Source: CAYWMD01 sp964458575 (GTDB lineage Bacteria > Verrucomicrobiota > Verrucomicrobiia > Limisphaerales > JADLHS01). From it: a DNA stretch of 64,000 nucleotides. The stretch is from contig CAYWMD010000024.1 in assembly GCA_964458575.1 (NCBI GenBank), positions 1-64,000 on the forward strand, written 5' to 3'. Positions 27,935-35,557 of the stretch are shown here, piece after piece (within the stretch, counting starts at the first letter, position 1; every line of letters begins with the position of its first letter). A program made the translations under genes and the position numbers. Below the pieces are notes generated by a model that had not been told where the DNA came from, searched no databases, and saw nothing but the letters and a program-made list of their open reading frames with translations.

Positions 27935-30166
27935 TCAGGCGTCGTTGAGGAATTCCTGATACAACCGGGTCGGAATGTATGTCCGGACCTTGTTGAGCAC
28001 GGTGCTGACATTCGCCTTGGATTTGACCAGCATTGCGTTCGCCTTTTGCACGGCTTCCTGGTTGGTTTTCTCCGACTCGACGATCAGCAACACCGAATCC
28101 ATCAACCCCGCCAGGCGCGGCGTCATGCTGGTCTGGCTGACCGGAGGCATGTCGAAAACTATGTAATCGTACTCACTCGCTTTGAGTGTGGGCATCAGGT
28201 TGGCAAAGCCCCGGGGCAAAATGCTCGGCAAACGCGAGTTTTCCTCCCGTTTGGCGGCGTACGCGCCTTCCTGTGTTTGCGCACCCTGCAAATCGCTTTT
28301 CAGCTTCTCGTCCAATCCACGTCCCGGCTTGCCCTTGTGAAACGGCTGTGCCTTGCCCTGGTCATCGTTCAAATCCACCAGCAGCACATTCCCGCCGCCG
28401 GACTCGGACAGCGACGCGGCCAGACCCGCCGCGATGCTGCTCACGCCCGCGCCCCGGTTGCAACTGGTTACCGCTACCAGCTTGGGGTTGTGCGCGAGGT
28501 TCCGAACCTCGAAGTCAACGATCAACCGGTCACGCAGGCCCTCGCAAAAGCGTCGCATCGAATCTCCACGGTCGTAAACCGTGACGGCCAGCGTGCCTGC
28601 GGGTTCGGCCACCGGTGCATGTTCCCGTTCCCTTGAGCGTCGCCGGGATTTTTTCCGGTCACGGCTTGATTGACGGTGACCGTTCCGGGCGATGTCAGGA
28701 ATTGAAATCATCAGCGGCAGGCGCAATTTGTTCTCGATGTCAGACGGTCGCTTCACGGAACGATCGAGAAAGAACTCCAGGCCGAAGGCGAGGGCGATCC
28801 CGAAAAACGCGCAACCGCCCACCAGCATTCCCAGTTTCTTCAGGAATTTCTTGGACCACATCTTGCGGGCCGGAGTCGGTGATTGAATCACGCTGATGTT
28901 CGGAGCGCTGCCATTTCCCAGGGCGGCCTCGATGTGGTACTGCTCCATGCCTGCCGAATAGCGCTTGAGGCTGCCTTGCAGGTCCTCACGCTTGCGTTGC
29001 AGGTCCCCGATGATCGGCGCCATGTTTTCCGCCTTGTCCACCTGACTCTGAAGATTGGTCATTTGCCCGCTCAGGACGGCAATTTTGGACTCAAGCGCCA
29101 GGATCTGTGTTGCCGCCGCCGTCGGATCCGATGTCGTGGTGGCCGGCTGGCCGGCCAATGAAGCCACCGGCGTGGCGAGATTTGCCAGACCGGGGAATCT
29201 GGTTTCCAAATCTTGCTTGTGTTTCTTTTCCTTGTCGATTTCTCCCCGAACCGCCTTCACGTAAATACTTCCTTCGAGAAAATCCACCCTCAGTTCCGCC
29301 TCCCGTCGTTGCAACTGTTCAAGACGCCCGCAGATTTCCCGGTATTCGCCGCGGATATCAGCCGGCGGCACCACCGTCGAGTTGGTCAGTGTCACACCGT
29401 TCGTTGAGGTCAGTTTGGTTGTCTGGCTCAAGATCGCCTGATAACCGGCCAGGTCGGCCTGCGCTTTGAAAAGCTCCTCCCGAATCGCCGAGATCTCTTT
29501 CCGTGCATCCTCGATTGAAGCCACGCCCGCCTCGCCCTTTGCGTCCTTGAGTTTCTGCTCCGTCTGTTCAAGCTCCTTCCGCAATCGTTGCGTTTCCTGG
29601 GTGAAGAAATTCCCCAACTCCAAAGGATGCCGCAATTCGATGTGCCGGTCCGAGTACGCCAGAATGACCTTGCGCAGCACCTCCTGGGCGATTTCGGGGT
29701 CGGGATGCCGGAAGAAAATGGCCAGCACACTGCGCCGGGGCAACGGTTCGATCGTCAGATTTTCCCGCACCACCCCCGTGGCGGCATCGAAGCTGTTACC
29801 ACCGCTTACCTTGGCCAGGATGCGTTCCGCCCCCACGGCCCGAACGACCGCCTGTGCCAGGTCCATGCTCCGGAGGATGTCAATCTCCGTGTTGATGATG
29901 CTGTCGTCCTGCTCGTTGAGCATGCGGGCGGGGGCTTCGGTGCCGGACGGCGTTGGGGTTCTCCCTTCAACCACGTAACGGATGTACAATTCGGCTTCCG
30001 AGTGGTATTGCGGCGGTTTGAGGACAAACAACAAGGTCAACCCACCGCCGATGGCGGCGGCCAGAAAGAAAAGAATCAGCCACTTGCGCCGAAACAGCAC
30101 ATAGTAAATGGCGTCCAGGGAAAATGCCCCCGATGACTGCTCCTCTAATTCTCGATCATCATTCAT
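27935..30166 (-). CDS. Wzz/ExoP-like polysaccharide co-polymerase with degenerate ATPase domain
   Basis: A protein of 743 residues from the ATG at 30166 (MNDDRELEEQ). It has a membrane segment near residues 28-48 (WLILFFLAAAIGGGLTLLFV), a Wzz domain, a long periplasmic coiled-coil region (about 180-410, Gln/Glu/Lys/Arg-rich), a GNVR-like stretch, a second membrane segment near 450 (LGMLVGGCAFFGIALAFG), and a C-terminal P-loop domain like BY-kinases. The Walker A equivalent reads SCNRGAGVSS, so the P and K of the usual SxxPGEGKS are replaced by R and V; Walker A' (VLLVDLNDD) and Walker B (IVFDMPP) are present. No C-terminal tyrosine cluster. It probably sets chain length of the exported glycan; kinase activity is doubtful. 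Confidence 0.87.
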   Translation of the reverse strand: MNDDRELEEQSSGAFSLDAIYYVLFRRKWLILFFLAAAIGGGLTLLFVLKPPQYHSEAELYIRYVVEGRTPTPSGTEAPARMLNEQDDSIINTEIDILRSMDLAQAVVRAVGAERILAKVSGGNSFDAATGVVRENLTIEPLPRRSVLAIFFRHPDPEIAQEVLRKVILAYSDRHIELRHPLELGNFFTQETQRLRKELEQTEQKLKDAKGEAGVASIEDARKEISAIREELFKAQADLAGYQAILSQTTKLTSTNGVTLTNSTVVPPADIRGEYREICGRLEQLQRREAELRVDFLEGSIYVKAVRGEIDKEKKHKQDLETRFPGLANLATPVASLAGQPATTTSDPTAAATQILALESKIAVLSGQMTNLQSQVDKAENMAPIIGDLQRKREDLQGSLKRYSAGMEQYHIEAALGNGSAPNISVIQSPTPARKMWSKKFLKKLGMLVGGCAFFGIALAFGLEFFLDRSVKRPSDIENKLRLPLMISIPDIARNGHRQSSRDRKKSRRRSREREHAPVAEPAGTLAVTVYDRGDSMRRFCEGLRDRLIVDFEVRNLAHNPKLVAVTSCNRGAGVSSIAAGLAASLSESGGGNVLLVDLNDDQGKAQPFHKGKPGRGLDEKLKSDLQGAQTQEGAYAAKREENSRLPSILPRGFANLMPTLKASEYDYIVFDMPPVSQTSMTPRLAGLMDSVLLIVESEKTNQEAVQKANAMLVKSKANVSTVLNKVRTYIPTRLYQEFLNDA

Positions 30167-30313
30167 GAACTTACCCAGTCTGCCGGCCGCAGGGAAATGC
30201 CGCCAGCGTTTTCGATGAACCGGCGGACCACACGGAACGACGGTCACGGCAAGGCAATTGCCGTGTTTTCAATCCCTCCGCGGACGCCTGGCGTCCCGTC
30301 CCGGGTCGAACCT

Positions 30314-30811
30314 TCAAGATTTCGGCGCGAGTGTTTTGACCACTCTCGCCGGATTACCGGCCACCACGGCGCCGGCCGGCACGTCCTTGGTAACGACGCT
30401 GCCGGCGCCAATCAAAGCCTTTTCCCCCACGGTGATCCCGCACAGCAGGGTCGCGCCGGACCCAATGGAGGCGCCGCGTTTGACGAGCGTCTTCACGCAA
30501 TGCCAGTCGGCTTCCGTTTGCAACTGACCGTCGCCGTTCGTGGCACGCGGGTAACGGTCGTTGATGAAAGTCACATTGTGACCGATGAACACATCGTCCT
30601 CCAGCGTCACACCTTCGCAAATGAAGGTGTGGCTGGAGACTTTGCACCGGCTGCCAATTTTTGCGCCTTTCTGAATCTCAACAAATGTCCCGATTTTGAC
30701 ATCATCGCCGATTTCACAACCATAGAGGTTGGTGAAGTCGTAGATGCGGACGTTTTTGCCGAGTTTGACGTCTGGGGCGATGCGTTGAAACGGCGGTTGC
30801 GAGGAACTCAT
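30314..30811 (-). CDS. wbpD: Hexapeptide-repeat N-acetyltransferase (WbpD/WlbB-like)
   Basis: A protein of 165 residues, almost entirely left-handed beta-helix hexapeptides (LGKNVRIYDF, IGDDVKIGTFVEI, VTLEDDVFIGHNVTF, ITVGEKALIGAGSVV). The INDRYPRATN region and C-terminal AGNPARVVK are typical of UDP-2-acetamido-3-amino-2,3-dideoxy-glucuronate N-acetyltransferases. It starts 16 bases after the stop of a Gfo/Idh-type gene, the WbpB-WbpD pairing known from ManNAc3NAcA pathways. The aminotransferase that should act between them (WbpE) is not in the window. Confidence 0.85.
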   Translation of the reverse strand: MSSSQPPFQRIAPDVKLGKNVRIYDFTNLYGCEIGDDVKIGTFVEIQKGAKIGSRCKVSSHTFICEGVTLEDDVFIGHNVTFINDRYPRATNGDGQLQTEADWHCVKTLVKRGASIGSGATLLCGITVGEKALIGAGSVVTKDVPAGAVVAGNPARVVKTLAPKS

Positions 30812-30826
30812 ATCGTATAACCCCGC

Positions 30827-31993
30827 TCAAGCATACGCGAGTTCCTTGACCGCGACACGGGGACGCCGGTTCCGCTTGGCGCGCCCGTTGGTCCCAGCGG
30901 GCGAAGTGCCGTTGACCACTACATTGACGGAAATATGGCCGTTGGTCTTGGCCTCGGTTTCGCGTTTGGAACGGAAGGGCAGTTCCACGGGGCCACCGCC
31001 ACGTTTCAAAGATTCCGAGGACGCTTCGAGAATCTCCACCAATTGCAAACCTTGTTTGCCGTCGGAAATGGGAGTGGTGCCGTTGCGGATGCAGTCCACG
31101 AAATGCTGGCACTCAACCTTGAGCGGCTCTTCCTGCTTGATGTACGGCACATAGACATCGCCGTAGTGATATGCGTAATGGAATTCGGCAAAGGTGTCGT
31201 AATGCGGTGGGCGCTCCACACGGGCGTCAAAGATGCGCAGCTTCTCCAATGGCGCGACGTCGTCATAAACGATCATTCGCCGGCTGCCCACGATGGTCAT
31301 TTCACGAACCTTGCGCGGATCCAACCAACTGCTTTGAATGATGGCCGTCCGATCCTTCGGATATGAGAGGCACATGGTGGTCACATCCTCGATGCCCGGC
31401 GTCACGTGCGCGCTGCCCTGGCAGTTCACCGACACCGGCGCTCCGCCCATGATGTGCCCGATGATGGAGATGTCGTGCGGGGCGAGGTCCCAAGCCACGT
31501 TGATGTCCTTCTGGAACAGCCCCAGGTTGAGTCGCCGCGCTGAAATGTAGCGGATCTCGCCGATGTCGCCGGAGTCCACGATCTGTTTGATCTTCCGCAC
31601 CGCGGGGGAATAGAGAAACGTATGCCCGGTCATGAGCACCAAACCCTTGCTACGGGCGATTTCGATCAACTCCTCGCATTCCGCCGTCGAGGCGGCCATG
31701 GGTTTCTCGATGAAAGTGTGCTTGCCCGCCAACAGTGCCGCCTTCGCCATCGGGAAATGCAGCCGCACCGCGGTGGCGATCACCACGGCATCCACCCCGA
31801 CGCCATTCAGCACGTGTTCGTAATCGGTCTCGCCGCCCACTTCGGGATAAAGGGACTTGAGGTGCGCCAGCCGCTTTTCGCTGATGTCGCACATGACTTT
31901 GAGGCTGCAATCTGGAAGTGATCTGAAATTGCGGATCAGATTTGGTCCCCAGTAGCCGCAGCCAACGACTCCAACTTTGATTTGTTTTGTCAT
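30827..31993 (-). CDS. Gfo/Idh/MocA oxidoreductase (WbpB/WlbA-like sugar 3-dehydrogenase)
   Basis: A protein of 388 residues with a Rossmann N-terminus (VGVVGCGYWGPNLIRNF), the catalytic EKPMA motif near residue 96 and the C-terminal dimerisation domain. NVAWDLAPHDISI is characteristic of the WlbA/WbpB group, which oxidises the 3-position of UDP-GlcNAcA. Residues about 345-388 are a low-complexity basic and Asn-rich extension not needed for the fold. It is co-directional and closely spaced with the sugar transferase (25 bases) and the acetyltransferase (15 bases). Function inferred from family and from the neighbouring acetyltransferase. Confidence 0.85.
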   Translation of the reverse strand: MTKQIKVGVVGCGYWGPNLIRNFRSLPDCSLKVMCDISEKRLAHLKSLYPEVGGETDYEHVLNGVGVDAVVIATAVRLHFPMAKAALLAGKHTFIEKPMAASTAECEELIEIARSKGLVLMTGHTFLYSPAVRKIKQIVDSGDIGEIRYISARRLNLGLFQKDINVAWDLAPHDISIIGHIMGGAPVSVNCQGSAHVTPGIEDVTTMCLSYPKDRTAIIQSSWLDPRKVREMTIVGSRRMIVYDDVAPLEKLRIFDARVERPPHYDTFAEFHYAYHYGDVYVPYIKQEEPLKVECQHFVDCIRNGTTPISDGKQGLQLVEILEASSESLKRGGGPVELPFRSKRETEAKTNGHISVNVVVNGTSPAGTNGRAKRNRRPRVAVKELAYA

Positions 31994-32018
31994 AATTACG
32001 TCTCCAATTCGGTTTTGA

Positions 32019-32837
32019 TTATGTTCCGTTCCTTGTTAAATACGTTTGTTGAAACGAGTGCCCGGAAGCAACGCCCGCCGTTTCGGGCATGGCATAACGG
32101 TTCGCCGTCCGAACCCGAACAGGGGTCGGTGACGATACGACCGCTTTGGCGGCCTTCCTTGCACTCCGGTTATCTCGCATTTGAACCAGCAAGGCAGGTA
32201 CCGTTTTGAAGATTATTTGAAAATCCAGCCAGGGATTTTGCGTGCGTGCGTACTTGATGTCCAACTGGATCATCTCCACAAACGTGGTCCGGTTCTTCCC
32301 GCTGACCTGCCACAATCCGGTGAGCCCCGGCACAGCGTTGAACCGCTCCTTCTGCCACGGCAAGTACTGCTGGTATTCGTAAGGCAGACACGGCCGAGGA
32401 CCAACTAGGCTCATCTCACCCAGAAAGACATTGATAAGCTGCGGCAGCTCATCCAGACCGGAAGAGCGCAGGATCGAACCAAACGGGATGACCCGCGGAT
32501 CCCCCTTGGCGTCCATCTTCACCATCGGAGCGTCGGATTGCAGCAGTTGCTGCAGGTGACCCTGGTGAACACTCGTATCCGCCCCGACATGCATGGTTCG
32601 GAATTTAAGACACATGAACGGTCGCCCCAGGAAACCCACCCGCTCCTGCCGGAACAGAATCGGGCCGCGCGACACCACCCGAATGGTCACCGCGATGATG
32701 CCCATTAGCGGAATCAACACCGGCAGCGCCAGCAAAATCAGGACAATGTCCAAGGCACGTTTCCAACCCGGAATTTGGACAGGTGCCGGGGAGAATACCG
32801 CGCCGGCACGGTTTGTTGCGTGAGAAGGAGAGTTCAT
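32019..32837 (-). CDS. Initiating sugar transferase (bacterial sugar transferase, WcaJ/RfbP C-terminal type)
   Basis: A protein of 272 residues from the ATG at 32837 (MNSPSHATNR). A membrane hairpin (ALDIVLILLALPVLIPLMG) at about residues 28-55 is followed by the conserved KFRTMHVGAD, LRSSGLDELPQLINVF, SLVGPRP and PGLTGLWQVSGKN motifs of phosphoglycosyl transferases. It transfers a sugar-1-phosphate to undecaprenyl phosphate at the cytoplasmic face and so starts repeat-unit synthesis. It lacks the N-terminal multi-helix domain of full-length WcaJ. It is the first enzyme gene after the NusG-like regulator, separated by the structured leader at 32838-33166. Confidence 0.92.
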   Translation of the reverse strand: MNSPSHATNRAGAVFSPAPVQIPGWKRALDIVLILLALPVLIPLMGIIAVTIRVVSRGPILFRQERVGFLGRPFMCLKFRTMHVGADTSVHQGHLQQLLQSDAPMVKMDAKGDPRVIPFGSILRSSGLDELPQLINVFLGEMSLVGPRPCLPYEYQQYLPWQKERFNAVPGLTGLWQVSGKNRTTFVEMIQLDIKYARTQNPWLDFQIIFKTVPALLVQMRDNRSARKAAKAVVSSPTPVRVRTANRYAMPETAGVASGHSFQQTYLTRNGT

Positions 32838-33166
32838 GGGAGGAAGGATTGGGTCAAACAGGATTTCGCCACCCCGCACGAACGCAGCGCCGGCTGACAC
32901 AATTCGCCCGGAAGCCGGCCGGGGTCGCCCACTTGACTACAACAATTCGATAACAACATACGACTTGATACGACTCAGAGTTACAACCTGTCGGTCCGCG
33001 AACTTTCGCCGGACCGCTGGTGGGGTTCCCCGATTACCGGGAAAGCTCCGCACTTGCAGGCGGGAGTTCACTCCCACCCGATTTCTCGCTGGCGCCCGGC
33101 GACCTGCCGGGCGCCCTGTCTTTTTGCGGCAGACTCAAACTCAATCCGCAACGCCGTTTTCACGGC
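32838..33166 (-). promoter_or_regulatory. Hairpin-rich leader between antiterminator and sugar transferase genes
   Basis: These 329 noncoding bases contain four inverted repeats in minus-strand order: GCCGT-GAAA-ACGGC (33166-33153) right after the NusG-like stop codon; a perfect 10-bp stem GGCGCCCGGC/GCCGGGCGCC with a 5-base loop (33115-33091); GGGAGT/ACTCCC with a 2-base loop (33075-33062); and GGTCCG/CGGACC extended by CGAA/TTCG (33015-32993). None is followed by a T run on the minus strand. Position and structure suggest pause or antitermination signals read by the NusG-like protein encoded just upstream. Inference. Confidence 0.55.
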
Positions 33167-33721
33167 TTAATGGGCGAACGCCAACACCGGCGCGCGATCC
33201 GCCACACTGTCTCTTTCCAACACCACCGAACCCCGGTCCACTTCCACCGGTGTGGGACCACCCAAAATATCCAGAAGCACCTGCACCCGCTGCCGGGCCG
33301 GCATGATGCGCAACACAAACGCCCGCATGCCGGCAAACGCGCCATCGCCCAAGACGACTTCATCGCCCGGCGCCAGCCGATCATCCAGCGCCAGGGGCGC
33401 GTCCGCTTGGAAACATTCCTGCAACTCGCCAATGACCACATCCGACACCGTCGGAATCCGGTCGCCGAAATGCACCAGACTGCTGATGCCGCTCGTGCGC
33501 TGAATGTCCTGCAAAGTCTCGGCGATGACGCAGCGGACAAAAATGTAACCCGGAAAAAGTGGTTCGATGACCCGCGCCACACCCCGCTGCGTCACCCGTT
33601 CGATCCGCAACTGCGGATGAAACACTTCCAGGTTCAACCGCTTCCGCACGTTGGCGGCCGCAATGTGCTCCTGCTTCGGCTTCGTCCGCGCGCAATACCA
33701 AGCTGTTGCTTCCAGAGACAT
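33167..33721 (-). CDS. NusG-like transcription antiterminator (RfaH/LoaP/UpxY type)
   Basis: A protein of 184 residues with the NGN domain at about 6-110 (WYCARTKPKQEHIAA opening, PLFPGYIFVRCV in the middle) and a KOW-like C-terminal domain at about 125-175 (APGDEVVLGDGAFAGMRAFV). Specialised NusG paralogues such as RfaH, LoaP and UpxY are encoded at the start of polysaccharide operons and let RNA polymerase read through long operons. Its place as first gene before the initiating transferase, followed by a structured leader, fits that role. It is too far from a ribosomal or secE context to be housekeeping NusG. Confidence 0.88.
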   Translation of the reverse strand: MSLEATAWYCARTKPKQEHIAAANVRKRLNLEVFHPQLRIERVTQRGVARVIEPLFPGYIFVRCVIAETLQDIQRTSGISSLVHFGDRIPTVSDVVIGELQECFQADAPLALDDRLAPGDEVVLGDGAFAGMRAFVLRIMPARQRVQVLLDILGGPTPVEVDRGSVVLERDSVADRAPVLAFAH

Positions 33722-33846
33722 GAATGATTGTTGGCTTCGTCTTGTTACGATCCGATGACGGTCCGGTGAAATTGGAACAACTCTCCGCGTCGTCCCCGAA
33801 GCACTCCGGCCTTGTCGTTCCCCCCGCCAAAAATTGTCGCACCGAT

Positions 33847-33870
33847 GTCGTTGTTTGGACGTCCAACGAC
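33847..33870. repeat. Palindrome in the leader of the antiterminator gene
   Basis: The core TTGGACGTCCAA (33855-33866) is a perfect 12-base palindrome; outer arms GTCGTTG and CAACGAC extend an alternative pairing. It lies about 125 bases upstream of the NusG-like ATG. It could be an operator or an RNA hairpin. Confidence 0.45.
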
Positions 33871-33918
33871 TCCTTCGCGGCCATGTTTTCCCGTCTCGTT
33901 TTTACTCGTCATCAACGT

Positions 33919-33947
33919 TGTATATTGACTCACTCATCGTGGGATAA
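33919..33947 (-). promoter_or_regulatory. Weak sigma70 promoter candidate for the antiterminator operon
   Basis: Minus-strand TTATCC (33947-33942), a 17-base spacer and TATACA (33924-33919). The spacing is ideal but the hexamers match consensus only partly. It is the best candidate in the region and would give a leader of about 190 bases containing the palindrome at 33847-33870. Confidence 0.3.
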
Positions 33948-33970
33948 CGCAAGCATGTGGCTTTTAAATC

Positions 33971-33992
33971 ATTACGGAGGTCGCTCCGTAAT
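33971..33992 (-). terminator. Stem-loop, possible terminator of the Gfo/Idh transcript
   Basis: ATTACGGAG and CTCCGTAAT form a perfect 9-bp stem with a 4-base loop. On the minus strand it is followed by GATTTAAAAG, a poor U tract, and it lies about 310 bases after the oxidoreductase stop. It may separate that transcript from the antiterminator promoter. Confidence 0.35.
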
Positions 33993-34305
33993 TTCCCTGA
34001 CGTAAGAAATTTTCACTCAACGCGACGAAGTGATCCGGCTGACTCTGGCACTCGCCAGGACCGGTAGAGCCGTGCGGATGTGCGAGACCGAAAAGCTTGA
34101 TTTTACGGGGATAAACGCGCCAATCCGGGAAGCGCTGCCAACAAGATCCGCCTGATCGTTACAACAAAATCATTCAGCCGCGGCAACGCCGCCCAACGAT
34201 TCGTCAGCAACCTCGTTGTGATGTTGCGAGAGAGCTATTGTCACGCGTGCGACAAAAGAAAGCCATCGCGTGAAACGCCGCCAGAGTTGCGATCGGACCT
34301 TGGTT

Positions 34306-35496
34306 TCAAGTCAGACCATACGTTTTGGTCGCGTCGCTCCCAAGCCGGTCTGCGACCAGTTGCCGCAAATCGACGGTTGTGCCGAGCGTCACGCCGACGG
34401 AAGTCTGATGTCCCTCCGCCAGACTCTTCTCGCCGCCTTCGAGCACCAACGTCGTGTAGAAGCCGAGCGACACCGGGCTGAAGGCAATTTCACGCTGGGA
34501 CGCGGACAGTTTTCCATTCCGCATGGCGAGGATTTGCTGATAAAGCCGGCCGGGACTGCCGATACCGTAGCCCGTCACCGTCTTGTCCGCCTCAAAATTG
34601 CGGAACAGCGGATTAACTTCAAAAATTCCGTCCGCATGGATTTCCCGGAGTCCCGGTGTATCCAGTCCAAGATCAATCAATCCATCGGAGCAGATGATGC
34701 GACTGGATTGCACGGTCATCGAATGAGCAGCGTTCGGCAACGCCCAACCCGTCAGGATGTGCGCCACCGCACCGGTCGTGAACCGGATTTCCGTGTCCAC
34801 CAGATCGTAGCCCTTCACTGAAATGGGTTTCAACGAGGGCAGCTTCTGCGAAAACCCGGTCGCGCGGACCTCCACCGGAACCAGGTTCACAATCTTCATC
34901 AAAGCATCCGCCATGTGCACGGTCAGAAACGATACGGGTGTGTTTTTCTCCGCGTAATCCGCGGTGGCGAAATAGCGAGGCGTGTGGTTCGGATCCACCA
35001 CGCACAACTTGTCGAGCATGTAGAAAACCGCCACCTGGAACGTGCCGTAACGTCCGCTCTGAAAGCGCGCCTCCGCCTCCTTGATTCGCGGGTCCTCCCG
35101 CTTGTGAAAATCAACCCCCAGGAATCGCCCGCTTTTCCTGGCCGCCTGGATCATGGCATGGGCGTCGGTGATCGTCGAAGCCGTGGGTTTGGGCACGACC
35201 ACGTCCAGCCCCGCGTTCAGGGCATCCACCGTGGGCGCACAGTGCAGGTTGTCAGGCGTGTTTACCTGGACGGCGTCAAGCTCAACCTTGGCCAGCAGAT
35301 CCTTGTGATTCGTGAACCGCTGACTGACCGGCACTCCGGCGAGGTCGCTGAACCAATTGCGATATTCCTCATTGGGATCCGCAACCGCGCAAATCTCGAA
35401 GAGATGCGAGTAATGGCTGCGGAAGTAGAGATATTGGTAAATCTCCCGCACCACCGATCCTGCTCCGATGATTCCCAGCCGAAGTTTCGTTTTCAA
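34306..35496 (-). CDS. Gfo/Idh/MocA family oxidoreductase
   Basis: A protein of 396 residues. The codon before the start is a stop in frame, so translation begins at the TTG at 35496 or later; GAAGGTG lies just upstream. Rossmann motif LGIIGAGSVVREIY at the N-terminus. The family EKP motif is changed to PKP (VVVPKPTAST), yet the lysine is kept. The C-terminal half has the usual alpha/beta dimerisation domain. Probably an NAD(P)-dependent sugar or cyclitol dehydrogenase; substrate unknown. It follows the M20 peptidase gene by 61 bases and is separated by 584 noncoding bases from the polysaccharide operon, so it need not belong to it. Confidence 0.82.
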   Translation of the reverse strand: MKTKLRLGIIGAGSVVREIYQYLYFRSHYSHLFEICAVADPNEEYRNWFSDLAGVPVSQRFTNHKDLLAKVELDAVQVNTPDNLHCAPTVDALNAGLDVVVPKPTASTITDAHAMIQAARKSGRFLGVDFHKREDPRIKEAEARFQSGRYGTFQVAVFYMLDKLCVVDPNHTPRYFATADYAEKNTPVSFLTVHMADALMKIVNLVPVEVRATGFSQKLPSLKPISVKGYDLVDTEIRFTTGAVAHILTGWALPNAAHSMTVQSSRIICSDGLIDLGLDTPGLREIHADGIFEVNPLFRNFEADKTVTGYGIGSPGRLYQQILAMRNGKLSASQREIAFSPVSLGFYTTLVLEGGEKSLAEGHQTSVGVTLGTTVDLRQLVADRLGSDATKTYGLT

Positions 35497-35557
35497 ATTA
35501 CACCTTCATGTTTCAATTCCATCGCCATACACAACAACAAAGTCAGGCCATTTATCG

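Larger units (their letters stand above)
33722..34305. other. Noncoding region upstream of the NusG-like gene
   Basis: These 584 bases hold no convincing gene. They contain the 3' end region of the Gfo/Idh transcript, a 9-bp inverted repeat (33971-33992), a weak minus-strand promoter candidate (33919-33947: TTATCC, 17 bases, TATACA) and a palindrome within the likely untranslated leader (33847-33870, core TTGGACGTCCAA). The rest shows nothing recognisable. Confidence 0.55.

Noticed and set aside
33091..33115. Perfect 10-bp GC stem followed on the plus strand by CTGTCTTTTT, considered as a plus-strand terminator
   Set aside because: No plus-strand gene lies upstream that it could terminate; treated as part of the structured leader of the minus-strand operon.
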